64,000 nucleotides of DNA, taken from the NCBI RefSeq assembly GCF_018860625.1, contig NZ_JAHKQB010000019.1, positions 1-64,000 of the forward strand, read 5' to 3'. Positions 34,838 through 44,798 of this stretch are shown here, piece by piece (within the stretch, counting starts at the first letter, position 1; each line of letters starts with the position of its first letter). Below the pieces are notes generated by a model. The model did no database searches. It was not told the origin of the DNA and saw nothing but the letters and a program-made list of their open reading frames with translations. The position numbers and the translations under genes are program-made. The stretch comes from Paracoccus sp. C2R09. Lineage in GTDB: Bacteria; Pseudomonadota; Alphaproteobacteria; Rhodobacterales; Rhodobacteraceae.

Positions 34838-35944
34838 TCAGACGACCGAATGCATCGGCTGATCCTCGGCCGTGACCTTGGCCGCGAAGCGATCGGCCAG
34901 GGGCGCGATGCGGTCATGGACCGGCGTCCGGGCGCAGATGTCCCACCATAGCCGGTAATAGGGCAGATCCTGCGCCTTGATGTTCTGCGTCGCATTCAGC
35001 GGCAGCGCCTGCCTGCCGGTACGCTGCAGCAGCGACAGGATCAGGTCCTCCTGCCCGGGGTCGAAGCGCAGGTGGAAGGGTTTGGCGATGCGCCCTGCGA
35101 AATGCGCCATGGCAGGCCGGATCCGACCCTGCGGGGCCATGTGGAAACGCAGGTTGTAGCGGTCATGCGCGCGGACGTAATCGCTGCCATGGGTCATCGA
35201 GAACAGGCCCTGATCGCCGAAGGGCAGCTCGGTCTTCTCGGCGATCAGGCGGCCCATCCCAAGATAGGGGGCCAGGCCGCGATCCTCCTTGCGCATCCGC
35301 GCCAGGTTCAGGACCATGCCGCCGCTGTTGATGACGCCGTGCATGACCCGGCGGGTGCGCGCCATCGCCCTGGGTTCCAGGTCGGCCTCGGTCGCGGGGC
35401 GGGCAAGGATCGGTGGCAGGAAGGGCAACTCGCGGCAGGCCGCGACCATGCGGCCCATCAGCGGCTGGTTCAGGAAGGGCAGCAGGTCGTCCATCACGAT
35501 CACGTCCAGCGGATCGAGATAGATCACCCGATCCAGATCGCCCGGCAGGTATTCATGCGCAAGATACCACAGGAAGCGGGCACCGAAGGGCTTGCGCCCC
35601 AGCTTGCTCAGTTCCGCGAATTCCTTGTGCTGCGTGACATGGACGATATGCAGGTCCAGATTGTCCAACCCCTCGCAGAAGCGGGTGAGGCCTGCCAGCT
35701 GTTCGGGACCCAGATGCATGTGGAACAGCCAGAAGTCGATCCGGTCCTTCGGATGGCTGTCGGACAGCGATCGGATCATCACCTGCAGGATATCCGCGTC
35801 CTTGCCCCCGACCGAGGTCATGACGTCCAGTTTGGCAGGCGCGCGGTCGCGTTTCCGGCCGATCGCCTCGATGGCGTATGTCCAGGGGCTCGGGGCCTTG
35901 CGATAGACCCGCCTGAAAAGCGGTCCGGGGGCTGGCAGATGCAT
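34838..35944 (-). CDS. GT8-like glycosyltransferase
   Basis: The 368-residue protein resembles family 8 glycosyltransferases. It has an N-terminal nucleotide-sugar region (DVMTSVGGKDADILQVMIRSL in part), the DXD-type YLDPLDVIVMDDL segment and the INSGGMVLNLARMR acceptor region, followed by GDQGLFSM. The DXD is spaced as DPLD, which is unusual. There is no signal peptide or membrane segment, so it acts in the cytosol, perhaps on lipopolysaccharide or an exopolysaccharide. It is alone, between convergent amidohydrolase and the BMP transporter operon. Donor and acceptor are unknown. Confidence 0.75.
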   Translation of the reverse strand: MHLPAPGPLFRRVYRKAPSPWTYAIEAIGRKRDRAPAKLDVMTSVGGKDADILQVMIRSLSDSHPKDRIDFWLFHMHLGPEQLAGLTRFCEGLDNLDLHIVHVTQHKEFAELSKLGRKPFGARFLWYLAHEYLPGDLDRVIYLDPLDVIVMDDLLPFLNQPLMGRMVAACRELPFLPPILARPATEADLEPRAMARTRRVMHGVINSGGMVLNLARMRKEDRGLAPYLGMGRLIAEKTELPFGDQGLFSMTHGSDYVRAHDRYNLRFHMAPQGRIRPAMAHFAGRIAKPFHLRFDPGQEDLILSLLQRTGRQALPLNATQNIKAQDLPYYRLWWDICARTPVHDRIAPLADRFAAKVTAEDQPMHSVV

Positions 35945-36033
35945 GTGGTCCTGCTGGGAATGAGATACCGGTCACGGTTTCGTCATCCTTCACATGCTGC
36001 AGGTCCCGTGGCAAGCGCCAAGCCGAAGGCTGC

Positions 36034-36055
36034 GCGCCCCGCCGTGACGGGGCGC
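36034..36055 (-). terminator. terminator of the BMP transporter operon
   Basis: GCGCCCCG (36034-36041) pairs with CGGGGCGC (36048-36055) around CCGTGA, just after the stop of the binding-protein gene. Confidence 0.65.
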
Positions 36056-36062
36056 ACGGGTC

Positions 36063-37139
36063 TTACTGCGGGATCTGGGCAGTGATGCCTTCGACATAGA
36101 AGTTCATCGACTGCAGATCCTCGTCCGAGGCGGTTTCGCCCTCGGCCAGCCAGACGCTGCCGTCGGCCTTGTTCAGCGGGCCGGTAAAGGGATGGTATTC
36201 GCCCGAACCGATGCTGTCGCGCAGGGCCTCGGCCTCGGCCTTGACCTCGGCGGGGACGGCCTCGGTGATGTCGCCGATCACGACCTCTCCGTCGCCGATG
36301 CCGGCCCAGGTGGCCTTGCTTTCCCAGGTGCCGTCAAGCACTTCGCCCACACGCTCGACATAGTAGGGCGCCCAGTTGTCGATGATGGATGCCACGCGGG
36401 GGCTGGGGGCGAAGGCCGCCATGTCGCTGGCCTGACCGAAGCCGATGGCGCCGGCTTCCTGCGCCTTGGCAAGCGGCGCGGTGGAATCTGTATGCTGCAG
36501 GATCACGTCCACGCCCTCGGCCAGCAGGGCGGATGCGGCGTCGGCCTCTTTCGCCGGATCGAACCAGCTATAGGCCCAGACGACCTTCATCTCGACATCC
36601 GGGTTCACCTTGCGGGCGTGGATGAAGCTGGAATTGATGCCCTGGATCACCTCGGGGATGGGGAAGGACCCGATATAGCCGATCTTGTTCGATTCCGTCA
36701 TCCGGCCCGCGATGGTGCCGATGACCGCACGGCCTTCGTAGAAGCGCGCGTCATAGGTCGCGACGTTGTCGGCACGCTTGTAGCCCGTGGCGTGTTCGAA
36801 CTTCACGTCGGGGAACTTCGAGGCGACGTTGATGGTCGGATCCATGAAGCCGAAGCTGGTCGCGAAGATCAGCTTGTTGCCCGCCAGCGCCAGTTGGGTC
36901 AGGGCGCGTTCGGCATCGGCGCCTTCCGGCACGCTCTCGATGAAGGTGGTTTCCACGCGGTCGCCGTATTCGGCCTCGACCGCCTGGCGGCCCAGGTCGT
37001 GCTGATAGGTCCAGCCGCCGTCGCCCACGGGGCCGACATAGATGAAGCCGACCTTCAGCGGCTCGTCCTGGGCCATTGCCGGGGCGGCGATCAATGCCGA
37101 CAGCGCGGCCGCGCCGGCAAGAAGTGTTCTGCGGTTCAT
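36063..37139 (-). CDS. BMP-family substrate-binding protein, nucleoside-type ABC importer
   Basis: The 358-residue protein has a signal peptide (MNRRTLLAGAAALSALIAAP, cut after AMA). A BMP/PnrA-like domain (VGFIYVGPVGDGGWTYQHDLGR in part; IIDNWAPYYVERV) follows. Relatives bind purine nucleosides, riboflavin or autoinducers. It is the last gene of a four-gene minus-strand operon (ATPase, two permeases, binding protein). AGGAGAGGG precedes the ATG at 37139. Its final position is unusual, since it is needed in excess. Confidence 0.88.
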   Translation of the reverse strand: MNRRTLLAGAAALSALIAAPAMAQDEPLKVGFIYVGPVGDGGWTYQHDLGRQAVEAEYGDRVETTFIESVPEGADAERALTQLALAGNKLIFATSFGFMDPTINVASKFPDVKFEHATGYKRADNVATYDARFYEGRAVIGTIAGRMTESNKIGYIGSFPIPEVIQGINSSFIHARKVNPDVEMKVVWAYSWFDPAKEADAASALLAEGVDVILQHTDSTAPLAKAQEAGAIGFGQASDMAAFAPSPRVASIIDNWAPYYVERVGEVLDGTWESKATWAGIGDGEVVIGDITEAVPAEVKAEAEALRDSIGSGEYHPFTGPLNKADGSVWLAEGETASDEDLQSMNFYVEGITAQIPQ

Positions 37140-37168
37140 GTCTACCCTCTCCTGATGGACGGCTGCGT

Positions 37169-38056
37169 TCAGCGCAGCGCGTGGAAGTTCCGGCCGAGCG
37201 ATCCGGGCGCGGCGGCCCCCGCACGGCGACTGTATTTCTGCCGACCCGAGATCAGCACGAGGACGATGATCGTGGCAAGATAGGGCGCCATCGACAAAAG
37301 CTGCACGGGCACGTTCACCCCCGCCGCCTGCAGGCGCAGCTGCAGTACCGTGACCCCGCCAAAGAGCCACGCCCCGGCCAGGACGCCGACCGCCGTCCAG
37401 TTGGAGAAGACGACGATCGCCAGCGCGATCCAGCCCGCCCCCGCGGTCATGCCTTCGGTCCATTGCAGCACCGTCGCGATCGAGATGAACGCCCCGCCGA
37501 TCCCGGCCATGGCACCGCCGAATGCGATGGCCGCAAGCCGCGTCAGGCGCACGTCGTATCCCAGCGCGTGGGCCGCATCGTGATTTTCGCCGACGCCGCG
37601 CAGCACGAGGCCCGGGCGCGACCGTGTCAGGAACCACCAGATCGCGGGAACGGCCAGAAGGCCCAGCCAGACGATCCAGTTGATGCCGAAGGGACCGGCG
37701 GGCATGGGGGGCGCCTTCACCCCCTCCAGCGGCTTGCCGAACATCGCCGCCATGCCCAGCCCGAACAGCGTCAGGGACAGGCCCGATGCGACCTGGTTCG
37801 CCAGGAACGCCTGTGTCAGCGCAGCGAACAGAAGCGATATCGCGGCCCCCGCGACGGCCGCGCCCAGAAAGCCCGCGAAGGGGTTGCCGGTCGCATGGGC
37901 CACGGCAAAGCCCGATAGCGCGCCGGTGATCATCATCCCCTCGACGCCCAGGTTCAGGACGCCGGCGCGTTCGACGACCAGTTCGCCCAATGCGGCGAAC
38001 AGGATCGGGGTCGATGCCGACAGAAGCAGCAGGAACACCGAAAGCGGATCGATCAT
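37169..38056 (-). CDS. nucleoside-type ABC importer permease 2 (NupC/BmpC-type)
   Basis: This 295-residue inner-membrane permease has about eight helices. It opens MIDPLSVFLLLLSASTPILF and carries ERAGVLNLGVEGMMITGAL, the binding-protein-dependent permease signature of the BPD_transp_2 family. ATG 38056 overlaps the stop of the upstream permease by 4 bp, so the two are translationally coupled. The C-terminal tail QKYSRRAGAAAPGSL is cytosolic and basic. Confidence 0.9.
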   Translation of the reverse strand: MIDPLSVFLLLLSASTPILFAALGELVVERAGVLNLGVEGMMITGALSGFAVAHATGNPFAGFLGAAVAGAAISLLFAALTQAFLANQVASGLSLTLFGLGMAAMFGKPLEGVKAPPMPAGPFGINWIVWLGLLAVPAIWWFLTRSRPGLVLRGVGENHDAAHALGYDVRLTRLAAIAFGGAMAGIGGAFISIATVLQWTEGMTAGAGWIALAIVVFSNWTAVGVLAGAWLFGGVTVLQLRLQAAGVNVPVQLLSMAPYLATIIVLVLISGRQKYSRRAGAAAPGSLGRNFHALR

Positions 38057-39129
38057 GCGCGTACCCTCCGGACGATGCGGAACCGGGTCAGGATGTCGAA
38101 GCCCAGCAGGAAGAACAGCAGCATCCCCTGGAAGACCTGCACGGATGCGGCGGGCAGCTGCATGGTCAGCTGCGCCAGTTCGCCCCCGATATAGGTCAGC
38201 GCCAGCAGAAGCCCCGCCAGCAGGATGCCGACCGGATGCAACCGCCCGAGGAAGGCCACGATGATCGCGGTGAAGCCGTAGCCCGTGCCCAGCTTGTCGG
38301 TGACCTGGCCCGCGGGGCCCGCCACCTCGAACAGGCCCGCGGCACCGGCCAGCGCGCCCGACAACCCCAGGCAGAAGGCCACCAGCACCTGCGGACGCAC
38401 GCCCGCGAAACGCGCCGCACGGGGCGCGGTGCCCGCCGCGCGGATATGAAAACCGCGGATGTGGCGGCTCATCAGCACCCAGGTCGCGATGACGGCGGCA
38501 AGTGCCGCGAAGACGCCCCAATGCGCGCCGGTATTCGCGAACAGTTCCGGGTTCGAGGCCGAGGGATATTGCTGCAGGTTGCGAGAGCCGGGAAAGCCGA
38601 AGCCCTCGGGGTTCTTCATCGGGCCGAAGGCCATCCACGCGGCGACGCGCTGGGCGACATAGACCAGCATCAGCGACACGAGGATCTCGGACGCGCCGAA
38701 CCAGTTGCGCAGCAGGGCGGGGATCATGCCCCAGGCCCAGCCGCCCGCCAGCCCCGCCACGACCATCGCCGGAAAGATCCAGAACGCATCCAGCGGATAG
38801 AGCGCGAGCGCCACGCCCGCGCCGCAAAGACCGCCGATGATGTACTGCCCCTCGGCGCCGATGTTCCAGACGCCGGCGCGGAAGCCCACGGCCAGTCCCG
38901 ATGCGATCAGGATCAGCGGCGCGGCCTTCACCAGCAATTGCGGCCGGGAATAGGACGCGGCCATCCCGAACAGCGGATCCCAGAAGATCGTGCGGATCGC
39001 GGCGACCGGGTCGTGGCCCAAGAGCGCGAACAGCAGGCCGCCGGTCAGCATCGTGGCCAGCACGGCAAGGATCGGCGTTGCGATCTGCCAGGGCCCGGAT
39101 GCGTCGGTGCGCGGAACGAACTGGATCAT
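38053..39129 (-). CDS. nucleoside-type ABC importer permease 1
   Basis: This 358-residue permease of the BPD_transp_2 family has RAGVWNIGAEGQYIIGGL and ASEILVSLMLVYVA segments and about nine helices. Its start overlaps the ATPase stop by 4 bp (39126-39129), and its own stop overlaps the next permease. It forms the channel with permease 2. Confidence 0.9.
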   Translation of the reverse strand: MIQFVPRTDASGPWQIATPILAVLATMLTGGLLFALLGHDPVAAIRTIFWDPLFGMAASYSRPQLLVKAAPLILIASGLAVGFRAGVWNIGAEGQYIIGGLCGAGVALALYPLDAFWIFPAMVVAGLAGGWAWGMIPALLRNWFGASEILVSLMLVYVAQRVAAWMAFGPMKNPEGFGFPGSRNLQQYPSASNPELFANTGAHWGVFAALAAVIATWVLMSRHIRGFHIRAAGTAPRAARFAGVRPQVLVAFCLGLSGALAGAAGLFEVAGPAGQVTDKLGTGYGFTAIIVAFLGRLHPVGILLAGLLLALTYIGGELAQLTMQLPAASVQVFQGMLLFFLLGFDILTRFRIVRRVRA

Positions 39130-40646
39130 ATGCGGGCTTCCTCCATCCCGTGGGCGCCGCCCAGCATCAGGCCGATCCGTTCGAGGGTCAGCCCCTCGGT
39201 CGGGACCGGATCGGACAGCCGCCCCTCGTTCAGGGCGCAGAACCGGTCGGACAGTTCCAGGATCTCGTCCAGGTCCTGGCTGATGACGATGACGCCCGCG
39301 CCCGATCGCGCAAGGTCCAGAAGCGATTGGCGTACGGCCGCGGCGGCCCCGGCATCGACGCCCCATGTGGGCTGGTTCACGACCAGGACGCGCGGGTCCT
39401 GCATGACCTCGCGGCCGATGACGAATTTCTGCAGGTTGCCGCCCGACAGCGCCTTGGCGGCGGTGCCGGGACCGGGGGTGCGCACGTCGAAGGCGGCGAT
39501 CACGGCCTGCGCGAAATCACGGGCGGCGTTATGGTCGATCAGCCCGCGACGCACCAGCGACTTGCGGTCGCCCGCCGTCAGCAGCGTGTTCTCGGTCAGG
39601 CTGAAATCGGGCACGGCGGCGTGGCCCAGCCGGTCCTCGGGGGCGGCCAGAAGGCCTGCGCGGCGTCGGGCGGCAGGGCTGGCCTGCGACAGGTCGGCGC
39701 CCTCGACGGTCAGGGTGCCGGGGGCGGACGGCATCTCGCCCGACAGGGCCGCCAGCAGTTCCTCCTGCCCGTTGCCGGCGACGCCGCCGATGCCCAGGAT
39801 CTCGCCCGCGCGAATGGACAGGGACACGGATTTCAGGGCCACGCCCTCGGCCGTCGGGGCGGGCAGGGACAGGTCGCGCAGGTCCAGCAGCGTCTCGCCC
39901 GCGTGGCGGCCCGAACGGTCGATCGGGCGCATCTCTCCTCCGACCATCATGGCGGCCAGCTGGCTTGCGGAATGATCGCGCGGGTTGCAGCTGTCCACCA
40001 CGCGCCCGTGACGCAGGATCGTGGCGCAGTCGCAATGGGCGCGGATCTCTTCCAGCTTGTGACTGATATAGAGGATGGCCGTGCCCTGCGCCGCCAGCTT
40101 GCGCAGGGTGGCGAACAGCAGCTCGGCCTCTTGCGGGGTCAGCACGCTGGTCGGTTCGTCCATGATCAGCAGGCGCGGGTTCTGCAGCAGGCAGCGGATG
40201 ATCTCGACCCGCTGGCGTTCGCCTGCCGACAGGGTGACCACGCGACGCGCGGGGTTCAGCGGCAGGCCGAATTCATGGCTGACCTTGGTGATCCGGTCGG
40301 CCAGCTCGCGCCGGGGGGGCGGGTTCTCCATCCCCAGGGCGATGTTCTCGGCCACACTCAGCGCGTCGAACAGGCTGAAATGCTGGAACACCATCGCCAC
40401 GCCCGCCGCACGGGCCGCACGCGGGTCCGAGGGTTCGTGCGGGCGGTCCAGCAGCGTCATGCGCCCGTCATCGGGCCGCACCAGGCCATAGATCATCTTG
40501 ACCAGCGTGGACTTGCCTGCGCCGTTCTCGCCCAGCAGGGCGTGAATCTCGCCGCGGGCGACCTCGAATGATACGTCGTCATTCGCGCGCACGCCGGGAT
40601 AGCTCTTGCCGATCCCGTCCGCGCGAAACACCGTGGCGCTGTCCAA
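39126..40646 (-). CDS. nucleoside-type ABC importer ATPase (two-domain)
   Basis: The 506-residue protein has two ABC domains, as in sugar and nucleoside importers. Domain 1 has Walker A GENGAGKS, signature LSAGERQR and Walker B LLIMDEPTSVL. Domain 2 has a degenerate Walker A (GVAGNGQEE) and signature LSGGNLQK, as usual in this class, so only domain 1 is expected to hydrolyse ATP. The start is TTG at 40646, with AGGGGAAC 5-9 nt upstream. It heads the operon. Divergence from dnaE leaves 105 bp for both promoters. Confidence 0.9.
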   Translation of the reverse strand: MDSATVFRADGIGKSYPGVRANDDVSFEVARGEIHALLGENGAGKSTLVKMIYGLVRPDDGRMTLLDRPHEPSDPRAARAAGVAMVFQHFSLFDALSVAENIALGMENPPPRRELADRITKVSHEFGLPLNPARRVVTLSAGERQRVEIIRCLLQNPRLLIMDEPTSVLTPQEAELLFATLRKLAAQGTAILYISHKLEEIRAHCDCATILRHGRVVDSCNPRDHSASQLAAMMVGGEMRPIDRSGRHAGETLLDLRDLSLPAPTAEGVALKSVSLSIRAGEILGIGGVAGNGQEELLAALSGEMPSAPGTLTVEGADLSQASPAARRRAGLLAAPEDRLGHAAVPDFSLTENTLLTAGDRKSLVRRGLIDHNAARDFAQAVIAAFDVRTPGPGTAAKALSGGNLQKFVIGREVMQDPRVLVVNQPTWGVDAGAAAAVRQSLLDLARSGAGVIVISQDLDEILELSDRFCALNEGRLSDPVPTEGLTLERIGLMLGGAHGMEEARI

Positions 40647-40751
40647 ATTTCGTTCCCCTGTCGTCCCTTGCGCGAAACCCGGCCTGCTTAGACCGCAAAT
40701 CGCGGGGCTGGCAATTGCGCTGTTTGGTCAGGCTGCGATACTGTTGCAATC

Positions 40752-43700
40752 ATGGCCGCAAAATCCCCCCGATTCATCCATCTTCGCACACATTCCGAGC
40801 ATTCCTTGCTGGAAGGTGCCATTCCGGTCGGCAAAATGCCCGCAATTGCCGCTGAAATGGGCATGCCGGCGGTTGCCCTGACGGATACGAACAACATGTT
40901 CGCCGCGCTGGAATTCAGCGTGAAGGCCAAGGACAAGGGCGTGCAGCCCATCATCGGCTGCCAGGTGACGGTGCAGGCCGACGCGACAGGTCCCATGGTT
41001 CTTCTGGCGCAGAACCGCGCGGGCTGGATGAACCTGATGGCGCTGTCCTCCTGCATCTATCTGCGCGAGGGGGGCGCGCTGCCGCATGTGACCCTGGACG
41101 AGCTGTGCGAACGGGCCGAGGGGCTGATCTGCCTGACGGGCGGGGCGTTCGGGCCGCTCGGGCAGTTGATCGCGCAGGGGCAGGGCGACAAGGCCGCGGC
41201 GCTTGCCGCACGGTTGGGCGATGCCTTCGGCGACAGGCTCTATGTCGAATTGCAGCGCCACCCGGGCGAGAACGGAACCCTGATGCCCGCGGAATCCGCC
41301 AGCGAGGCCGGTCTGATCGAGCTTGCCTATGCCCGCGATCTGCCGCTGGTCGCCACGAACGACGTCTATTTTCCGAAGCCCGCCATGTACGAGGCGCATG
41401 ACGCGCTGATCTGCATCGCCGAGAAGGCCTATGTCGACCAGTCGCAGCCCCGCCGACGCCTGACGCCGCAGCATTACTTCAAATCCCCCGAAGAGATGTG
41501 CGTCCTGTTCGCGGACCTGCCCGAGGCGCTGGAGAACACGGTCGAGATCGCCCGCCGCTGCGCCTTCGCGGTCAGCAAGCACGCGCCCATCCTGCCGAAA
41601 TTCGCCGATGACGAGGTGGCCGAACTGCGCCGCCAGGCGAACGAGGGGCTGCAGGCCCGGCTGAAGGTCATCCCCCATGCCGTCACCCCCGAGGAATACC
41701 AGCAGCGGCTGGATTTCGAACTGAACATCATCGAGCAGATGGGCTTCCCCGGCTATTTCCTGATCGTCGCGGATTTCATCGGCTGGGCCAAGGAACACGA
41801 CATCCCGGTCGGGCCGGGGCGGGGGTCGGGGGCAGGCAGCCTCGTGGCCTATGCGCTGACGATCACCGACCTCGATCCGCTGCGATATTCCCTGCTGTTC
41901 GAACGCTTCCTGAACCCCGAACGGGTCAGCATGCCCGACTTCGACATCGACTTCTGCATGGACCGCCGCGAAGAGGTGATCCGTTACGTGCAGGAGAAAT
42001 ACGGCAAGGAGAAGGTCGGCCAGATCATCACCTTCGGCGCGCTTCTGTCCAAGGCCGCCGTGCGCGACGTGGGCCGCGTGCTGCAGCTGCCCTTCGGCCA
42101 GGTGGATCGCCTGTCCAAGATGATCCCGGTCGAGGGCGTGAAGCCCGTCAGCATCACCAAAGCCCGCGCCGAGGAACCGCGCCTGCGCGAGGCCGCGCGC
42201 GAAGAGGTGGTGGGCCGTCTGCTGGATTATGCCGAACAGCTTGAGGGGCTGTACCGCAACGCGTCCACCCATGCGGCGGGCGTGGTGATCGGGGACAGGC
42301 CGCTGGATCAGCTGGTCCCGCTGTACCGCGATCCTGCATCCGACATGCCCGCGACCCAGTTCAACATGAAATGGGTCGAACAGGCCGGGCTGGTCAAGTT
42401 CGACTTCCTGGGCCTCAAGACGCTGACGGTCATCCAGAACGCGGTCGATCTGATCAACGGTGCGGGCCGCCCCCTGCATGTCGATGCCGAGGGGCGCGAA
42501 CTGTACCGACCCCCCGCGGGAACCGAGAACCAGATCAACACCATTCCGCTGGACGACAAGGCCAGCTACGACCTGTTTGCCAGCGCCCGCACCGTCGCGG
42601 TGTTCCAAGTGGAATCCAGCGGCATGATGGACGCGCTGCGCCGCATGCGCCCGACCTGCATCGAGGATATCGTGGCGCTTGTCGCGCTGTACCGCCCCGG
42701 CCCGATGGAGAACATCCCCGTCTATTGCGACGTCAAGAACGGCGCACGGGAACTGGAATCCATCCATCCCAGCATCGACCACATCCTAGCCGAGACACAG
42801 GGCATCATCGTCTATCAGGAACAGGTGATGCAGATCGCACAGGTCATGGCGGGATACAGCCTTGGCGGTGCCGACCTTCTGCGCCGCGCCATGGGCAAGA
42901 AGATCGCCGCCGAGATGGCCAAGGAACGCCCGAAATTCATCAAGGGCAGCGTCGAGAATGGCGTCCCCGAGAAGAAGGCGGGCGAGGTCTTCGACCTGCT
43001 GGAGAAATTCGCGAATTACGGCTTCAACAAGTCGCATGCCGCGGCCTATGCGGTCGTCAGCTATCAGACGGCATGGCTGAAGGCGAACCACCCGGTCGAA
43101 TTCATGGCCGCGGTGATGAACTGCGACATCCACCTGACCGACAAGCTGGCGATCTACAAGCGCGAATGCGACCGCATGGGGATCGAGATCGTGCCGCCCT
43201 GCGTCAACCGCTCGGCCCCGACCTTCACCGTGGGCAAGAACCGCATCTACTATGCGCTCGGGGCGCTCAAGGGCGTGGGGATCGAGGCGATGCGCCTGAT
43301 CCACGAGGCGCGGGGCGACCGGCCCTTCCGCGACATCACCGATTTCGCCCGCCGCGTGGACATGAAGCGCGTGGGCAAGCGCCCGCTGGAGATGCTGGCG
43401 CGCGCAGGCGCGTTCGACCTGCTGGACGACAACCGCGCAAGGGTGCTGAAATCGCTGGACGGGCTGGTCGCATGGTCGGCCGCCGTGCAGGAACAGGCGG
43501 CCTCGAACCAGTCCTCGCTGTTCGGGGGCGGCGAGGATCTGCCGCCGCCGCGCCCGGCCATCGCGCAGGTCTGGCTGCCGACCGAGAAGCTGGGCGAGGA
43601 GCACAAGGCCGTCGGCTTCTACCTGTCGGGGCATCCGCTGGACGATTACCAGACCGCGCTGCGCCGCAAGAAGGTCCAGACCCTGGCCGAGATTTCCGCC

Positions 43701-44222
43701 GAGGCGGCGGGCGGGCCGATGGTTGCCTTCATCGCGGGCACGGTCGCCGCACGGATGGAGCGCAAATCGGCCAAGGGCACGCAATACGCCTTCGTCAGCC
43801 TGTCCGATCCGACGGGGCTCTACGAGGTCACGCTGTTCTCGGACCTGCTGAACGCATCGCGCGACAGGCTGGAACCGGGGCTGAACGTGGTCATGCAGGT
43901 CAAGGTCGAACCCTCGGGGGAACAGGTGAAGATGCTGGCCAACAGCGTCGCCGGCCTCGAGGATTTCGTGGCGGATGCGGGTGCTGGATCCCTGGCCGTG
44001 GAAATCCAGGGCGTGGATACGGTGGGCCGTCTGGCCGAGACCCTGGGCCGCATCCAGACCGAGCTGGTGGCCCCGTCCCGTGCCCGAGGCCCGGTGCGCC
44101 TGCGCATCCGCGAGGGGGACGAGATGATCGAGATTGAGGTCGCGAACGACGCGCCCCTGACCACGCCCGCCCGTCAGGCGCTGCGGGCGGTTCCGGGCGT
44201 TCTGGATGTGATCGAGGAATAG
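40752..44222 (+). CDS. dnaE: DNA polymerase III subunit alpha
   Basis: The 1156-residue replicative polymerase starts with the PHP domain (FIHLRTHSEHSLLEGAI). Palm catalytic aspartates are in MPDFDIDFCMDRR, with the earlier GRGSGAGS motif. A tandem helix-hairpin-helix, an OB fold (near residue 970) and a C-terminal tau-binding region follow. Length matches DnaE1. It is the sole gene of its transcription unit as far as visible; ruvC follows after 66 bp. Confidence 0.96.
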   Translation: MAAKSPRFIHLRTHSEHSLLEGAIPVGKMPAIAAEMGMPAVALTDTNNMFAALEFSVKAKDKGVQPIIGCQVTVQADATGPMVLLAQNRAGWMNLMALSSCIYLREGGALPHVTLDELCERAEGLICLTGGAFGPLGQLIAQGQGDKAAALAARLGDAFGDRLYVELQRHPGENGTLMPAESASEAGLIELAYARDLPLVATNDVYFPKPAMYEAHDALICIAEKAYVDQSQPRRRLTPQHYFKSPEEMCVLFADLPEALENTVEIARRCAFAVSKHAPILPKFADDEVAELRRQANEGLQARLKVIPHAVTPEEYQQRLDFELNIIEQMGFPGYFLIVADFIGWAKEHDIPVGPGRGSGAGSLVAYALTITDLDPLRYSLLFERFLNPERVSMPDFDIDFCMDRREEVIRYVQEKYGKEKVGQIITFGALLSKAAVRDVGRVLQLPFGQVDRLSKMIPVEGVKPVSITKARAEEPRLREAAREEVVGRLLDYAEQLEGLYRNASTHAAGVVIGDRPLDQLVPLYRDPASDMPATQFNMKWVEQAGLVKFDFLGLKTLTVIQNAVDLINGAGRPLHVDAEGRELYRPPAGTENQINTIPLDDKASYDLFASARTVAVFQVESSGMMDALRRMRPTCIEDIVALVALYRPGPMENIPVYCDVKNGARELESIHPSIDHILAETQGIIVYQEQVMQIAQVMAGYSLGGADLLRRAMGKKIAAEMAKERPKFIKGSVENGVPEKKAGEVFDLLEKFANYGFNKSHAAAYAVVSYQTAWLKANHPVEFMAAVMNCDIHLTDKLAIYKRECDRMGIEIVPPCVNRSAPTFTVGKNRIYYALGALKGVGIEAMRLIHEARGDRPFRDITDFARRVDMKRVGKRPLEMLARAGAFDLLDDNRARVLKSLDGLVAWSAAVQEQAASNQSSLFGGGEDLPPPRPAIAQVWLPTEKLGEEHKAVGFYLSGHPLDDYQTALRRKKVQTLAEISAEAAGGPMVAFIAGTVAARMERKSAKGTQYAFVSLSDPTGLYEVTLFSDLLNASRDRLEPGLNVVMQVKVEPSGEQVKMLANSVAGLEDFVADAGAGSLAVEIQGVDTVGRLAETLGRIQTELVAPSRARGPVRLRIREGDEMIEIEVANDAPLTTPARQALRAVPGVLDVIEE

Positions 44223-44288
44223 CACGGGTCCGTTTCTTCTGGCCAGATGTTCCCGCTTCGTGCTAGCCATCGGAAAAAAGGGGGCAGC

Positions 44289-44798
44289 ATGAAGGTCTTG
44301 GGCATCGATCCCGGTCTGCGGAACATGGGCTGGGGCGTGATCGAGGTGGACGGTCCGCGCATCCGCCATGTCGCGAACGGATGCGTGCATTCGGACGGGG
44401 CGCTGGAGCTGGGGCCGCGGCTGTCGACGCTGTATCGCGGGCTGTGCGCCGTGATCGAGGCGCATCGACCCGATGCGGCCGCCGTCGAACAGACATTCGT
44501 GAACAAGGACGCCACCGGCACGCTGAAGCTGGGCCAGGCGCGTGGCGTCGCGCTGCTGGCACCCGCCGAGGCGGGGCTGGAGATCGGCGAATACGCCCCC
44601 AACGCGGTCAAGAAGACCGTGGTTGGCGTGGGCCATGCAGGCAAAGAGCAGGTGCAGCACATGATCCGTGTGCAGCTGCCCGGCGTCGTCTTCGACAGCC
44701 CCGACGCGGCCGATGCGCTGGCCATCGCCATCTGTCATGCGCGGCATCTGCAGGGGCGGAACCTGCGCGCGGTGACGGCCAGGCGGGGTGCGGCATGA
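44289..44798 (+). CDS. ruvC: crossover junction endodeoxyribonuclease RuvC
   Basis: The 169-residue RNase-H-fold resolvase cuts Holliday junctions. The acidic residues are Asp7 (GIDPG), a Glu in VEQTFVNKD, and the Asp pair in [15 protein letters not shown] 44289 follows GGGGGCAGC; earlier in-frame codons are not conserved. The stop overlaps the ruvA start (ATGA). Confidence 0.95.
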   Translation: MKVLGIDPGLRNMGWGVIEVDGPRIRHVANGCVHSDGALELGPRLSTLYRGLCAVIEAHRPDAAAVEQTFVNKDATGTLKLGQARGVALLAPAEAGLEIGEYAPNAVKKTVVGVGHAGKEQVQHMIRVQLPGVVFDSPDAADALAIAICHARHLQGRNLRAVTARRGAA

